A stretch of DNA of 64,000 nt from Ferrovibrio sp. MS7. Lineage in GTDB: Bacteria; Pseudomonadota; Alphaproteobacteria; Ferrovibrionales; Ferrovibrionaceae. The stretch spans positions 124,001 to 188,000 of the forward strand of contig NZ_JBBKBA010000003.1 in assembly GCF_038404985.1 (NCBI RefSeq), written 5' to 3'. Below, one piece after another: positions 1 to 9,497 of the stretch. Both the position numbers and the translations under genes were made by a program. Every line of letters begins with the position of its first letter. The stretch's first letter is position 1. The notes below the pieces were generated by a model. It was not told where the DNA came from, ran no database searches, and was given only the letters and a program-made list of their open reading frames with translations.

Positions 1-1238
1 TCGACGGCGCTGTTGTCGTTGGTCTTGGCCACCAGGCCATCCATCACATCGGCCATGAGCTGCCCGATCTGGCGGAACTCGGCGGCGCCGAAGCCGCGCG
101 TGGTGCCGGCCGGGCTGCCGACGCGCACGCCAGACGTCACCATCGGCTTTTCCGGATCGAACGGCACACCGTTCTTGTTGGCGGTGATGCGGGCGCGCTC
201 CAGCGCCTCCACCACCACATTGCCCTTGAGGCCCTTGGAGCGAAGGTCGACCAGCATCAGGTGGTTGTCGGTGCCGCCCGAGGTGAGATTGTAGCCGCGC
301 TCCATCAGCGCGCCGGCCATCGCCTTGGCATTCTCCACCACCGCCGCGGCATAGGCACGGAATTCCGGCGTCAGGGCTTCACCGAAGGCAACCGCTTTGG
401 CGGCGATCACATGCATCAGCGGGCCGCCCTGGAGGCCCGGGAACACCGCCGAGTTGATCTTCTTGGCAAGCGCCTCGTCATTGGTCAGCACCATGCCACC
501 ACGCGGGCCACGCAGGGTCTTGTGCGTGGTGGTGGTGGCGATATGGGCATGGGGGAACGGGCTGGCATGCACGCCACCCGCCACCAGGCCGGCGAAATGC
601 GCCATGTCGACCATGAAGATCGCCCCGATAGAATCAGCAATCTGGCGGAAGCGCGCGAAGTCCCAGAAACGCGGATAGGCCGAGCCGCCGGCAATGATCA
701 GCTTCGGCTTATGCTGCTCGGCGATCTTCGCCACCTCGTCCATGTCGATGCGGTGATCATCCGGGCGCACGGTGTAGCTCACCACGTTGAACCACTTGCC
801 CGACTGGTTGGCGGGCGAGCCATGGGTGAGATGGCCACCAGCGGCGAGGTCGAGGCCCATGAAGGTATCGCCCGGCTTCAGGCAGGCCATGAACACCGCC
901 TGGTTGGCCTGGGCGCCGGAATGCGGCTGCACATTGGCGAAGCCGCAATCGAACAGCTTCTTGGCGCGCTCGATGGCCAGTTCCTCGGCGATATCGACGA
1001 ACTCGCAGCCATTGTAGTAGCGGCGGCCCGGATAGCCCTCGGCATACTTGTTGGTCATCACCGAGCCCTGAGCCTCCAGCACGGCGCGGCTGACGATGTT
1101 CTCGGACGCGATCAGTTCGATCTGCTCGCGCTGGCGGCCGAGTTCCTCAGAGATCGCCTTGAAGATCGCCGGATCGGATTGCTCCAGGCTGCGCTCGAAG
1201 AAACCGGCATGGGTGACGGCGGGCTTGGTGGCGGACAT
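1..1238 (-). CDS. glyA: Serine hydroxymethyltransferase (3' end cut by window edge)
   Basis: Cytosolic PLP enzyme that interconverts serine plus tetrahydrofolate with glycine plus methylene-tetrahydrofolate, feeding one-carbon metabolism. The frame starts at the ATG at 1238 and runs off the left edge, so 412 codons of a family length of about 420-430 are visible and only the C-terminal tip is missing. The family blocks [12 protein letters not shown] (N-terminal part), [17 protein letters not shown] and the PLP site [14 protein letters not shown] are all intact, with the Schiff-base lysine near residue 240. It lies 13 bases downstream of rpiB, in the common alphaproteobacterial rpiB-glyA operon order. 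Identification is secure. Confidence 0.97.
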   Translation of the reverse strand, partial: MSATKPAVTHAGFFERSLEQSDPAIFKAISEELGRQREQIELIASENIVSRAVLEAQGSVMTNKYAEGYPGRRYYNGCEFVDIAEELAIERAKKLFDCGFANVQPHSGAQANQAVFMACLKPGDTFMGLDLAAGGHLTHGSPANQSGKWFNVVSYTVRPDDHRIDMDEVAKIAEQHKPKLIIAGGSAYPRFWDFARFRQIADSIGAIFMVDMAHFAGLVAGGVHASPFPHAHIATTTTHKTLRGPRGGMVLTNDEALAKKINSAVFPGLQGGPLMHVIAAKAVAFGEALTPEFRAYAAAVVENAKAMAGALMERGYNLTSGGTDNHLMLVDLRSKGLKGNVVVEALERARITANKNGVPFDPEKPMVTSGVRVGSPAGTTRGFGAAEFRQIGQLMADVMDGLVAKTNDNSAV

Positions 1239-1251
1239 GGCGGTTACTCCT

Positions 1252-1686
1252 TCAGGCAAGCTTGGCGACGCGCCGGGCATGGCGGCCACCTTCAAAGGCG
1301 GTGTTGAGGAACACGGCAAGGCAATCCTTGGCCGTGTCGACGCCGATCAGGCGGGCGCCGAGCGCGATCACGTTGGCATCGTTATGCAGGCGGCTGAGCC
1401 GGGCCGAGAGCGCATCATGCACCAGGGCGGCACGGCAGCCGGGCACGCGGTTGGCGGCAATCGAGATGCCGATGCCGGAGCCGCAGACGGCGACGCCATA
1501 TTGCGCCTTGCCGCCCGCCACCGCGTCGCCGATGGCTTTGCCGAAATCGGGATAATCGACGCTGTCCGGGCCATGCGTGCCGAGGTCGAGCACGCCATAG
1601 CCCTGGCTTTCCAGCTCGGCCTTCAGGATGCCCTTCAGCTCGAAGCCGGCATGGTCGGAGGCCACGGCGATGACAGGCTTCGACAT
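1252..1686 (-). CDS. rpiB: Ribose 5-phosphate isomerase B
   Basis: Isomerises ribose 5-phosphate and ribulose 5-phosphate in the pentose phosphate pathway. The 144-residue product has the RpiB/LacAB fold signatures: SDHAGFELK at residues 10-18, the catalytic cysteine at about 68 in [13 protein letters not shown], and [15 protein letters not shown]. An upstream in-frame ATG at 1770 would add 28 residues unlike the family, so the ATG at 1686, with GGAGG about 10 bases upstream, is chosen. It is the first gene of the rpiB-glyA unit. The upstream gap carries palindromic repeats rather than an obvious promoter. Confidence 0.95.
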   Translation of the reverse strand: MSKPVIAVASDHAGFELKGILKAELESQGYGVLDLGTHGPDSVDYPDFGKAIGDAVAGGKAQYGVAVCGSGIGISIAANRVPGCRAALVHDALSARLSRLHNDANVIALGARLIGVDTAKDCLAVFLNTAFEGGRHARRVAKLA

Positions 1687-1814
1687 GGGCAGGCGGCCTC
1701 CGGGGGCTGGGATGGTCTGAATGGCCCGGAAACTACAATATCCGGTGGCGCCAGCCAATACCCACCACAAGGCAAATGGGGCCTGAGTTAATCCGATTTC
1801 ACACCTGCAAGTGC

Positions 1815-1973
1815 GTCATTCCCGGCCTTGAGCCGGGAATCTGCCGCCGCGCGGCGGCAACTGGCGGTGTAGGGCCGTTATGGCCCTTTCCGGCCAAAGA
1901 TCCCCGGATCAAGTCCGGGGATGACGCGTTTTATTGAACTGATCGTCATGCCCGGGCTCGTCCCGGGCATCTC
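1815..1973. repeat. Cluster of three REP-like palindromes
   Basis: Three imperfect palindromes of 27-30 bases lie at 1815-1841, 1899-1926 and 1944-1973 in the 358-base gap between rpiB and livK (1687-2044). Two read CGTCAT-stem-loop-stem-GAAT/CATC and the middle one is in the opposite orientation (GATC...GATGACG). Stem sequences differ between copies but both arms match. A CTCATGCCG tail follows the third unit, as it does after the copies at 9063 and 23443. Apart from these units and the terminator at 1990 nothing gene-like is seen in the gap. Confidence 0.85.
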
Positions 1974-1989
1974 ATGCCGCTTAGGCAAA

Positions 1990-2022
1990 GAAAAAGCCCG
2001 GCAGTTTCCCGCCGGGCTTTTC
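1990..2022 (-). terminator. Rho-independent terminator of the liv operon
   Basis: GC-rich hairpin AAGCCCGGC...GCCGGGCTT with A/T runs on both sides, about 22 bases beyond the stop codon of the leftward livK gene. On the minus strand the stem is followed by a run of T (complement of 1989-1995). The symmetric A and T runs mean it could also work for rightward transcripts. Confidence 0.8.
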
Positions 2023-2044
2023 CGGAACCATCCGCGAACGGCGA

Positions 2045-3145
2045 TTAGTTCACGTAGTCGTAGGCGCCGTCCTTCCAGACGTAGACCTTGTAGGCCGGGC
2101 TGGTGGTGTCGCCCTTGGCGTCGAACTTGATGTCGTTCAGCACGGTCTTGAAGGTGCCGGCGCGCATCGCCTTTTCCACGTCCGCGGTCTTGAACGATTT
2201 GGCGGTGGTGGCGGCCTGCGCCCAGACCTGGATGGCGGCGTAGGTGTAGAGGGTGTAGCCCTCCGGATCGTAGCCACCGGCCTTGAACTTATCCACGATC
2301 GGCTTCGCCACCGGGTTCTTGCGCGGATCGGCATCGAAGGTCATCAGCGTGCCCTGGCCGGCGGTGCCGGAAATCGCCCAGAGCTGCTTGTCGACCAGCG
2401 CGTCGCCACCCATCAGCGGGGCATTGAGGCCCTGCTCCTTGGCCTGGCGCACGATCAGGCCGGCTTCCGGATGGTAGCCGCCGAGATAGATCAGCTCGAT
2501 GCCGGCCGCCTTCATCTTCGAGATCAGCGCCGAGTAATCCTTCTCGCCGGCGGAAATCGCCTCATACATCGCCTCGGTCACGCCCTTGCTGTTGAGGCGC
2601 TTCTTGGTCTCGTCGGCAAGGCCCTGACCATAGGCGGTCTTGTCATGCAGGATGGCGACCTTCTTGCCCTTGTACTTGTCGGCAATGTAATCGCCGGCAA
2701 CCATGCCCTGCTGGTCATCGCGGCCGCAGACGCGGAAGGTATTGGTGTAGCCGCGATCGGTGAACTTCGGATTGGTCGAAGCCGGCGAAATCTGCAGGAT
2801 GTTTTCTTCCTTGTAGACGTCGGAAGCCGGGATCGAGGAGCCCGAGCAGAAGTGGCCGATCACCGCGGCGACCTTTTCCTGCGCCGACTTGTTGGCCACC
2901 GCGACCGCCTGCTTCGGGTCGCACTGGTCATCGCCGAAGATCAGCGTGATCTTCTGGCCGTTGACGCCGCCAGCGGCGTTGAGATCGGCCACGGCCATCT
3001 CGGCGCCCTTCTTCATCTGCTCGCCGAATGAGGCAAGCTGACCGGTGAGCGGGCCGTTGAGCGAAATCTTGACCTGGGCCTGCGCGGCGCCGGCCATCAG
3101 GCCGAGAGCGGCGGCAAAACCAAGACCGAGTGAAAGCGTACGCAT
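2045..3145 (-). CDS. livK: Branched-chain amino acid ABC transporter, periplasmic binding protein
   Basis: Periplasmic ligand-binding component of a HAAT-family (Liv) importer. The 366-residue precursor has a signal peptide (residues 1-23, cleavage after AQA) followed by VKISLNGPLTGQLASFGEQ, the usual start of mature LivJ/LivK proteins, and a cysteine pair in the first lobe (DDQCDP and HFCSG) expected to form a disulfide. The frame is open upstream to 3226, but the ATG at 3145 has GGGAGG in front and starts the signal peptide. It is the last gene of the leftward liv operon, 77 bases after the small membrane-protein gene, and may have extra transcription of its own. The exact ligand cannot be read from sequence. 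Confidence 0.93.
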   Translation of the reverse strand: MRTLSLGLGFAAALGLMAGAAQAQVKISLNGPLTGQLASFGEQMKKGAEMAVADLNAAGGVNGQKITLIFGDDQCDPKQAVAVANKSAQEKVAAVIGHFCSGSSIPASDVYKEENILQISPASTNPKFTDRGYTNTFRVCGRDDQQGMVAGDYIADKYKGKKVAILHDKTAYGQGLADETKKRLNSKGVTEAMYEAISAGEKDYSALISKMKAAGIELIYLGGYHPEAGLIVRQAKEQGLNAPLMGGDALVDKQLWAISGTAGQGTLMTFDADPRKNPVAKPIVDKFKAGGYDPEGYTLYTYAAIQVWAQAATTAKSFKTADVEKAMRAGTFKTVLNDIKFDAKGDTTSPAYKVYVWKDGAYDYVN

Positions 3146-3222
3146 GTGTCGAACCTCCCCTGGGTTGCGGATAAAGAAACTGTAGACGTTCACTCCAAAA
3201 GCAGCAACTAACCGATAGCAAA

Positions 3223-3567
3223 TCACGATGTTTTATCGCGCCACGCGAATAGCCCGGCCCGTTCATAGAGCCAGGGGTATTGCCGTACCATCATATCGAC
3301 CCGGGTCAGCCGGAAACCAATACCGGCCAGGGCCAGCAGCACGGCACTTACCGTAAGGAAAGGCAGCAAGGCGCCGAGCTGGCCGCCGAACAGGCCGAAG
3401 ACCAGGAACCGGTCAGCTAGCGCCAACAAAATGCTGTAAGGCAGGATTTGCCAGGCCGGGCGCCAAGTGGAAGCCACCGCCTGCCCCATCAGGAAGGAAC
3501 AGCCGCCGACCAGAATCAGGGTGAAGCCGATGAACACCCCGAGCGAGGAACCGAGCAGCGCGGTCAT
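3223..3567 (-). CDS. Small three-helix membrane protein of the liv operon (DUF6867-like)
   Basis: A 114-residue integral membrane protein with three hydrophobic segments at about residues 6-28, 40-60 and 64-86 and a charged cytosolic tail containing RVDMMVRQYPWLYERAG. Its start overlaps the livF stop by four bases (ATGA), so it is translationally coupled to the transporter. It resembles, from memory, a small family (DUF6867) found in alphaproteobacterial liv operons; no biochemical role is known to me. By context it probably assists assembly or coupling of the LivHMGF complex, which is inference only. Confidence 0.8.
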   Translation of the reverse strand: MTALLGSSLGVFIGFTLILVGGCSFLMGQAVASTWRPAWQILPYSILLALADRFLVFGLFGGQLGALLPFLTVSAVLLALAGIGFRLTRVDMMVRQYPWLYERAGLFAWRDKTS

Positions 3568-4277
3568 GCGTGCCCTCCTTCGAGATAGGCGGCACGGATC
3601 TGTTCGTCCGCCAACAGATCAGCGCCGGAACCGCTCATGGTAATGCTGCCATTCACCAGCACATAGCCGCGATGCGCCAGCCTGAGCGCGTGATAGGCAT
3701 TCTGTTCCACCAGCAGCACAGTAACGCCATCGCGCTTGTTGATCTCCTCGATGATCGAAAAGATCTGCCGCACCACCAGCGGCGCCAGGCCGAGCGAGGG
3801 TTCGTCCAGCAGCAGCAGGCGCGGCCGGCTCATCAGCGCGCGGGCAATCGCCAGCATCTGCTGTTCGCCACCGGAAAGCGTGCCGCCGCGCTGCTCGCTG
3901 CGCTCTTTCAGGCGCGGGAACAGGCCATATACGCGTTCCAGGTCGCTGTCGAAATGTGCCGGGTCCGCCGCCACCGCGCCCATGCGCAGATTCTCCAGCA
4001 CCGTCATGCGCGGGAAGATGCGGCGGCCTTCCGGCGCATGCGCCAGGCCACGCCGCACCAGATCATGCATCGGCACACCGAGCAGGCTTTCGCCCTGCAG
4101 CCGGATATCGCCTTTGCGCGGCTTCGGGTTGCCGCAGATGCTCATGAGCAAGGTGGATTTGCCAGCACCATTGGCGCCGATCAGCGCCACGATCTCGCCC
4201 TGGCGCACTTCCATGTCGACGCCCTTCAAGGCATGCACGGCGCCATAATAGGTGTGAATGCCGGTGATCGAGAGCAT
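3564..4277 (-). CDS. livF: Branched-chain amino acid ABC transporter ATPase LivF
   Basis: Cytosolic ATP-binding subunit, 237 residues. Walker A is GANGAGKST at residues 34-42, the signature LSGGEQQ at 134-140 and Walker B LLLLDEP at 154-160. The short length and the LVEQNAYHALRLAHRGYVL ending are typical of LivF rather than LivG. It overlaps livG by one base and the following membrane-protein gene by four, as part of one leftward operon (small DUF gene-livH-livM-livG-livF-membrane protein-livK). Confidence 0.96.
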   Translation of the reverse strand: MLSITGIHTYYGAVHALKGVDMEVRQGEIVALIGANGAGKSTLLMSICGNPKPRKGDIRLQGESLLGVPMHDLVRRGLAHAPEGRRIFPRMTVLENLRMGAVAADPAHFDSDLERVYGLFPRLKERSEQRGGTLSGGEQQMLAIARALMSRPRLLLLDEPSLGLAPLVVRQIFSIIEEINKRDGVTVLLVEQNAYHALRLAHRGYVLVNGSITMSGSGADLLADEQIRAAYLEGGHA

Positions 4278-5092
4278 CAGGCGGCCCCCGCTTCTTCAAC
4301 ACCGAAATCCTCGCCGAGATACGCCTTGATCACGATCGGGTCGGACCGCACCTGCTCCGGCGTGCCATCGGCGATCTTCTTGCCGTAATCCAGCACCACA
4401 ACATGATCGGAAATCTGCATCACCACGCTCATGTCGTGTTCGATCAGCAGCACGCCGCAGCCATGCTGGTCGCGGATGAATTGCAGCAGATTGTTGAGAT
4501 CGGCGCTTTCGCGCGGATTGAGGCCGGCGGCCGGCTCATCCAGGCAGAGCAGCACCGGCTCGGTGCACATGGCGCGCGCGATCTCAAGCCGGCGCTGGCC
4601 GCCATAAGGCAGGCTGCCGGCGGGCATATCGGCCATCTCGGTCAACTGCGTCTGGTGCAGCCAGTAGCGCGCCTGCTCCACCGCAGCCTTCTCGGCCCGG
4701 GCATAGCCGCGCCAGCCGAACAGCCCCAGCAGCGTGTAGCCCGAGGCGAGCATCAGCTTGTTGTGCTGGGCCACGATCAGGTTTTCCAGCACCGTCATCT
4801 GCGGAAATAAGCGGATATTCTGGAAAGTGCGCGCGACGCGGGCGAGCCTCGGGATGTCATGCCCCTGCATGCGCTCCAGCAGATACTCGGTGCCATCGTT
4901 GATCAGGCTGAGGCGGCCGATGGTCGGCTTGTAGAAACCGGCGATGCAGTTGAACACCGTGGTCTTGCCGGCACCATTGGGGCCAATCACGGCGGTGATC
5001 TGGCGCGGCTGCGCGGTGAAGGACACATTGTCCACCGCCACCAGTCCGCCGAAGCGCATGGTGAGATGCTCGACTTTCAGGAGGTGGCTCAT
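4277..5092 (-). CDS. livG: Branched-chain amino acid ABC transporter ATPase LivG
   Basis: Second ATPase of the Liv importer, 271 residues. Walker A GPNGAGKTT is at residues 37-45, LARVARTFQNIRLFPQMTV around 83-101 is the LivG Q-loop region, the signature is LPYGGQRRLEIARAM at 161-175 and Walker B LLCLDEP at 181-187. The start overlaps the livM stop by four bases (ATGA). It forms a heterodimer with LivF under LivH/LivM. Confidence 0.96.
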   Translation of the reverse strand: MSHLLKVEHLTMRFGGLVAVDNVSFTAQPRQITAVIGPNGAGKTTVFNCIAGFYKPTIGRLSLINDGTEYLLERMQGHDIPRLARVARTFQNIRLFPQMTVLENLIVAQHNKLMLASGYTLLGLFGWRGYARAEKAAVEQARYWLHQTQLTEMADMPAGSLPYGGQRRLEIARAMCTEPVLLCLDEPAAGLNPRESADLNNLLQFIRDQHGCGVLLIEHDMSVVMQISDHVVVLDYGKKIADGTPEQVRSDPIVIKAYLGEDFGVEEAGAA

Positions 5093-6372
5093 GGCCCGCC
5101 TCCCCCGGCTTTCGCAAGCCGCATGGTCGGCTCGCGATGCGCCAGCAGCCCTTGCGGCCGCCAGACCATGATCAGCACCATGGCGAGGCCGAAAGCGAGC
5201 ATGCGGAACAGTGAGAATTCGCGCGCCAACTCGGGCAGCAGTGTGAGGAAGGCGGCAGCCAGCACGATGCCGGCCTGACTGCCCATACCGCCCAGCACCA
5301 CGATGGCCAGGATCACCGCGGATTCGATGAAGGTGAAGCTTTCCGGGCTGATGAAGCCCTGGCGCGTGGCGAAGAAGCTGCCGGCGAAACCGCCAAACAT
5401 GGCGCCGATGGCAAAGGCGGTCAGCTTGGTGTTGGTCGGGTTGATGCCAAGTGCGCGGCAGGCGATTTCATCCTCGCGCAAGGCTTCCCAGGCGCGGCCC
5501 ACCGGCAGCTTGCGTATACGCTGGGTGAACAGGTTGGTGAGCAAGGCCAGCGCCAGGATCAGGTAATACAGAAACACGATGCGGTGCGTGGAGGCGAATT
5601 CCAGGCCGAACAACTGGTGGAAGGATGTGGTGCCTTCCGGCGGGTTGGCGCTGAACGGGTAGCCGAAGAAGCTCGGGCGCTGGATGCCGGAGATGCCGTT
5701 CGGACCGCCGGTAAGCTTTTGCCAGTTCAGCAGCACGATACGGATGATTTCGCCAAAGCCGAGCGTGACGATGGCGAGATAGTCGCCGCGCAGCCGCAGC
5801 ACGGGGAAGCCGAGTGCGACGCCAAACAGTGCCGCGAACAGGCCGGCGAGCGGCAGGCATTCCCAGAAATTCAGGCCGAAATTCTTTGAGAGCAGCGCAT
5901 AGGAATAGGCGCCGACGGCATAGAAGGCGACATAGCCGAGATCGAGCAGGCCGGCGAGGCCGACGACGATATTGAGGCCCCAGCCGAGCATGACATAGAT
6001 CAGCACCACGGTGCCGAGATCGACCACGGTGCGGTCGGCAAAAGGCATCATCGGCAGGATCACGGCAAAGGCGATCAGCGCCGGCATCAGCCAGGTATCA
6101 GCCTTGCGGCCCAGCTCCGCCATCCGGTCGCGCTTGCCGGTCTGTATCGTGGCCTGGGCCTGCACCTTGCCGCGCCGCCAGTCGAGCAACGCCATCAGCA
6201 GCAAGCGGCCGAGGAAGACGCCGACAGCGGCATAGCCGACCAGATGCCAGCGGGTCTTGATGCCGAGCGGGCCGCCGGTATCGACAGTTTCGAAGCCGAG
6301 CAGCGGCAGTGCCAGCACGCCGGCAACCAGGCCGGCGAGGATGGCGTCCTTGAAGCGGGCCTGCAGCGTCAT
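5089..6372 (-). CDS. livM: Branched-chain amino acid ABC transporter permease LivM
   Basis: Inner-membrane permease subunit, 427 residues. The N-terminal ~100 residues carry two extra hydrophobic segments and a basic loop (WRRGKVQAQ), an extension shared with longer LivM proteins such as that of E. coli. The core has the LivM blocks LNIVVGLAGLLDLGYVAFY, LRLRGDYLAIVTLGFGEI and the cytosolic coupling loop GRAWEALREDEIACRALGI. The frame is open far upstream, but the ATG at 6372, which overlaps the livH stop by one base, gives the family start. Translationally coupled to livH and livG. Confidence 0.95.
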   Translation of the reverse strand: MTLQARFKDAILAGLVAGVLALPLLGFETVDTGGPLGIKTRWHLVGYAAVGVFLGRLLLMALLDWRRGKVQAQATIQTGKRDRMAELGRKADTWLMPALIAFAVILPMMPFADRTVVDLGTVVLIYVMLGWGLNIVVGLAGLLDLGYVAFYAVGAYSYALLSKNFGLNFWECLPLAGLFAALFGVALGFPVLRLRGDYLAIVTLGFGEIIRIVLLNWQKLTGGPNGISGIQRPSFFGYPFSANPPEGTTSFHQLFGLEFASTHRIVFLYYLILALALLTNLFTQRIRKLPVGRAWEALREDEIACRALGINPTNTKLTAFAIGAMFGGFAGSFFATRQGFISPESFTFIESAVILAIVVLGGMGSQAGIVLAAAFLTLLPELAREFSLFRMLAFGLAMVLIMVWRPQGLLAHREPTMRLAKAGGGGP

Positions 6373-7286
6373 CACACCTTCTCCACTTCCGGCCGGCCGA
6401 GCAGACCGGTGGGCCGGAAGATCAGCACGATGACCAGGATCGAGAAGGCCGCGACATCCTTGTACTCGATGCTGAAATAGGCCGACCAGAAGGCCTCGAT
6501 CAGGCCGATCAGCAGGCCGCCCAGCATGGCGCCGGGCAGGCTGCCGATGCCGCCGAGCACGGCGGCGGTGAAGGCCTTCAGGCCGGCGAGGAAGCCGATA
6601 TAGAAATCGACCACGCCGTAATACAGCGTCACCATCACGCCGGCGACGGCGGCCAGCACGGCGCCGAGCACGAAGGTGAGCGAAATGGTGCGGTCTGTGT
6701 TGACGCCCAGCAGCCCGGCCATCAGACGGTCCTGCTCGGTGGCGCGCTGCGCACGGCCCAGGGGCGTTGCCTGGATCAGCCAGGTGAAGCCGAGCATCAG
6801 CGCCACGGTGAGCGCGATGATGATCATCTGCAGGTAGCTCAGGTTGACCGAGAAACCATCGCCATGCAGCAGTTCGACGCCGCCCCGGATCATCGGCTGC
6901 AACGGCTTGATCTTGGCGCCTTGCGCGATCTGCACATAGTTCTGCAGGAAGATCGACATGCCGATGGCGGAAATCAGCGGCGCCAGGCGGAAGGAGCCGC
7001 GCAATGGCCGGTAGGCAACGCGCTCCACGGTCCAGCCGTAAAGCCCGGTGAGGATCATCGAGGCCGCCAGCACGATGAGCAAAGCCAGCGGCACCCAGGT
7101 GATGCCGACCAGGCCGAGGATCGAGAAGGTGATGACGGCGATGAAGGCACCGATCATGTAGATTTCGCCATGGGCGAAATTGATCATGCCGATGATGCCG
7201 TAAACCATCGTGTAGCCGATGGCGATGAGGGCGTAGACCGCGCCGAGCGTGACCCCGTTGATCAACTGCTGCAGGAAATATTCCAT
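6372..7286 (-). CDS. livH: Branched-chain amino acid ABC transporter permease LivH
   Basis: Inner-membrane permease subunit, 304 residues, with about eight hydrophobic segments. It starts MEYFLQQLINGVTLGAVYAL and contains MINFAHGEIYMIGAF and the coupling loop GRAQRATEQDRLMAGLLGV, both hallmarks of LivH. It pairs with LivM to form the channel. It follows the small conserved gene at 7310-7519 by 23 bases. Confidence 0.95.
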   Translation of the reverse strand: MEYFLQQLINGVTLGAVYALIAIGYTMVYGIIGMINFAHGEIYMIGAFIAVITFSILGLVGITWVPLALLIVLAASMILTGLYGWTVERVAYRPLRGSFRLAPLISAIGMSIFLQNYVQIAQGAKIKPLQPMIRGGVELLHGDGFSVNLSYLQMIIIALTVALMLGFTWLIQATPLGRAQRATEQDRLMAGLLGVNTDRTISLTFVLGAVLAAVAGVMVTLYYGVVDFYIGFLAGLKAFTAAVLGGIGSLPGAMLGGLLIGLIEAFWSAYFSIEYKDVAAFSILVIVLIFRPTGLLGRPEVEKV

Positions 7287-7309
7287 CGTCCCCCGCCGGT
7301 TCCGGCCCG

Positions 7310-7519
7310 TTATTGTCCCTGCTGTTTCTTGGCCAGGACGAAGCGCAGTTTCTGCGCGGCAAGGCGTTTCATTTCCTCGGTGGAGCGGCGCGGGTCGCCC
7401 ACCATCGACACTTCCAGGCCGGTAACGGTATCCACCGCCACCACCTTAAGCATCGAACCGACCCGGATGAACTCGACGATTACCTCGTCGCCCGGTCTGC
7501 CGCCTTGTGTCCCTGTCAT
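7310..7519 (-). CDS. Small conserved protein, first gene of the liv operon (DUF6898-like)
   Basis: A 69-residue soluble protein, MTGTQGGRPGDEVIVEFIR followed by a predicted beta-rich stretch (VGSMLKVVAVDTVTGLEVSM) and a basic helical C-terminus (MKRLAAQKLRFVLAKKQQG). The layout resembles a small alphaproteobacterial family I recall as DUF6898, but the family name is uncertain. It is co-directional with livH, 23 bases upstream, so probably co-transcribed. No function can be assigned. Confidence 0.7.
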   Translation of the reverse strand: MTGTQGGRPGDEVIVEFIRVGSMLKVVAVDTVTGLEVSMVGDPRRSTEEMKRLAAQKLRFVLAKKQQGQ

Positions 7520-7731
7520 GGCTTCCGTGTTACCATTTTACGCATTGTATCGCTACATTTTCGCACTCTATCCACAGGGTTGGGTTGCGGAAATTTTTGG
7601 CGTAAAACCGGGCGTCAACTGTGTGCAGGCGGGCTTTCTTCCCAAGGCTTGAGGCTTGGTATAGGCTTCGCGCCCGCCGGAACCGGCCGAGTCAGAGACA
7701 ACCTGAAAAGAGTCCCGAGAGGATAGACGCG

Positions 7732-8913
<1,182 letters not shown>

Positions 8914-8927
8914 AATCCTGTAAGGCT

Positions 8928-9001
8928 CGTCATGCCCGGGCTTGACCCGGGCATCTTTAACCAATTGGAGAGAGATCGCCGGGTCAAGCCCGGCGATGAC
9001 G
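8928..9001. repeat. Left 74-base twin palindrome (BIME-like) flanking the GIY-YIG gene
   Basis: Two inverted REP-like palindromes (8928-8955, stem GCCCGGG; 8974-9001, stem ATCGCCGGG) separated by the spacer TTTAACCAATTGGAGAGA. The same arrangement recurs at 9413-9486 with 63 of 74 positions identical. Eight of the eleven differences form four compensated base pairs in the second stem. Confidence 0.88.
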
Positions 9002-9062
9002 ATTAAGTAAACAATCGTTACGCCCAGGCTTTTTCTTTCGTATGACGAATTCTTTATATTAT

Positions 9063-9090
9063 CGTCATCGCCGGGCTTGACCCGGCGATC
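9063..9090. repeat. REP-like palindrome upstream of the GIY-YIG gene
   Basis: Palindrome CGTCATCGCCGGGCTTGA followed by the matching arm CCCGGCGATC, then the CTCATGCCG tail seen after other copies. It lies 23 bases upstream of the GIY-YIG start codon. Confidence 0.85.
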
Positions 9091-9113
9091 TCATGCCGGC
9101 CTAGACTCATGTC

Positions 9114-9398
9114 ATGTCGGCCTGGGTCTATATCCTCACCAACAAGCCGGACGGTACGCTCTACATCGGCGTCACCAGCGACATCGCCAAGCGCGCCACC
9201 GAGCATCGCGATGGCATCGTGGATGGTTTTTCCAGACGCTATAATCTGAAGCATCTCGTTCATGTCGAGGAACACGCGACGATGCCTCTCGCCATTCAAC
9301 GTGAGAAAACGCTGAAGCATTGGAGCCGAGCGTGGAAGATCGCCTTGATAGAACAGGCGAACCCGGATTGGCGGGATTTGTATGACGATCTGATCTAA
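9114..9398 (+). CDS. Small GIY-YIG nuclease family protein
   Basis: A 94-residue single-domain protein of the GIY-YIG superfamily (UPF0213-like). The GIY-equivalent is VYILTN (residues 5-10), the YIG is LYIGVTSD (17-24), the catalytic arginine lies in KRATEHRDG and the metal-binding glutamate in AIQREKTLKHW. The active-site set therefore looks complete. Such solitary proteins are nicking or cleaving DNA endonuclease homologues of unclear role and are often present in several copies in alphaproteobacteria. Here the gene is bracketed by two near-identical 74-base twin palindromes, which suggests it may act on or travel with them (inference). The neighbouring genes are unrelated metabolic genes. 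Confidence 0.9.
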   Translation: MSAWVYILTNKPDGTLYIGVTSDIAKRATEHRDGIVDGFSRRYNLKHLVHVEEHATMPLAIQREKTLKHWSRAWKIALIEQANPDWRDLYDDLI

Positions 9399-9412
9399 CG
9401 ACGTTTATCGAT

Positions 9413-9486
9413 CGTCATGCCCGGGCTAGACCCGGGCATCTTTACCCAATTGGAGGGAGATGCGCGGATCAAGTCCGCGCATGACG
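9413..9486. repeat. Right 74-base twin palindrome (BIME-like) flanking the GIY-YIG gene
   Basis: Second copy of the unit at 8928-9001: palindrome at 9413-9440, spacer TTTACCCAATTGGAGGGA, inverted palindrome at 9459-9486 with stem ATGCGCGGA. It begins 14 bases after the GIY-YIG stop codon and ends 11 bases before the stop codon of pcm on the other strand. Confidence 0.88.
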
Positions 9487-9497
9487 CGGTGGGATAC

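Noticed and set aside
1687-1814. Riboswitch (glycine or similar) upstream of rpiB-glyA
   Set aside because: No conserved paired elements were recognised; the region shows only sparse features and then the palindromic repeats.
8928-9486. CRISPR array
   Set aside because: The repeats are inverted palindromes at irregular spacing with conserved, not unique, spacers, and no cas genes are present.
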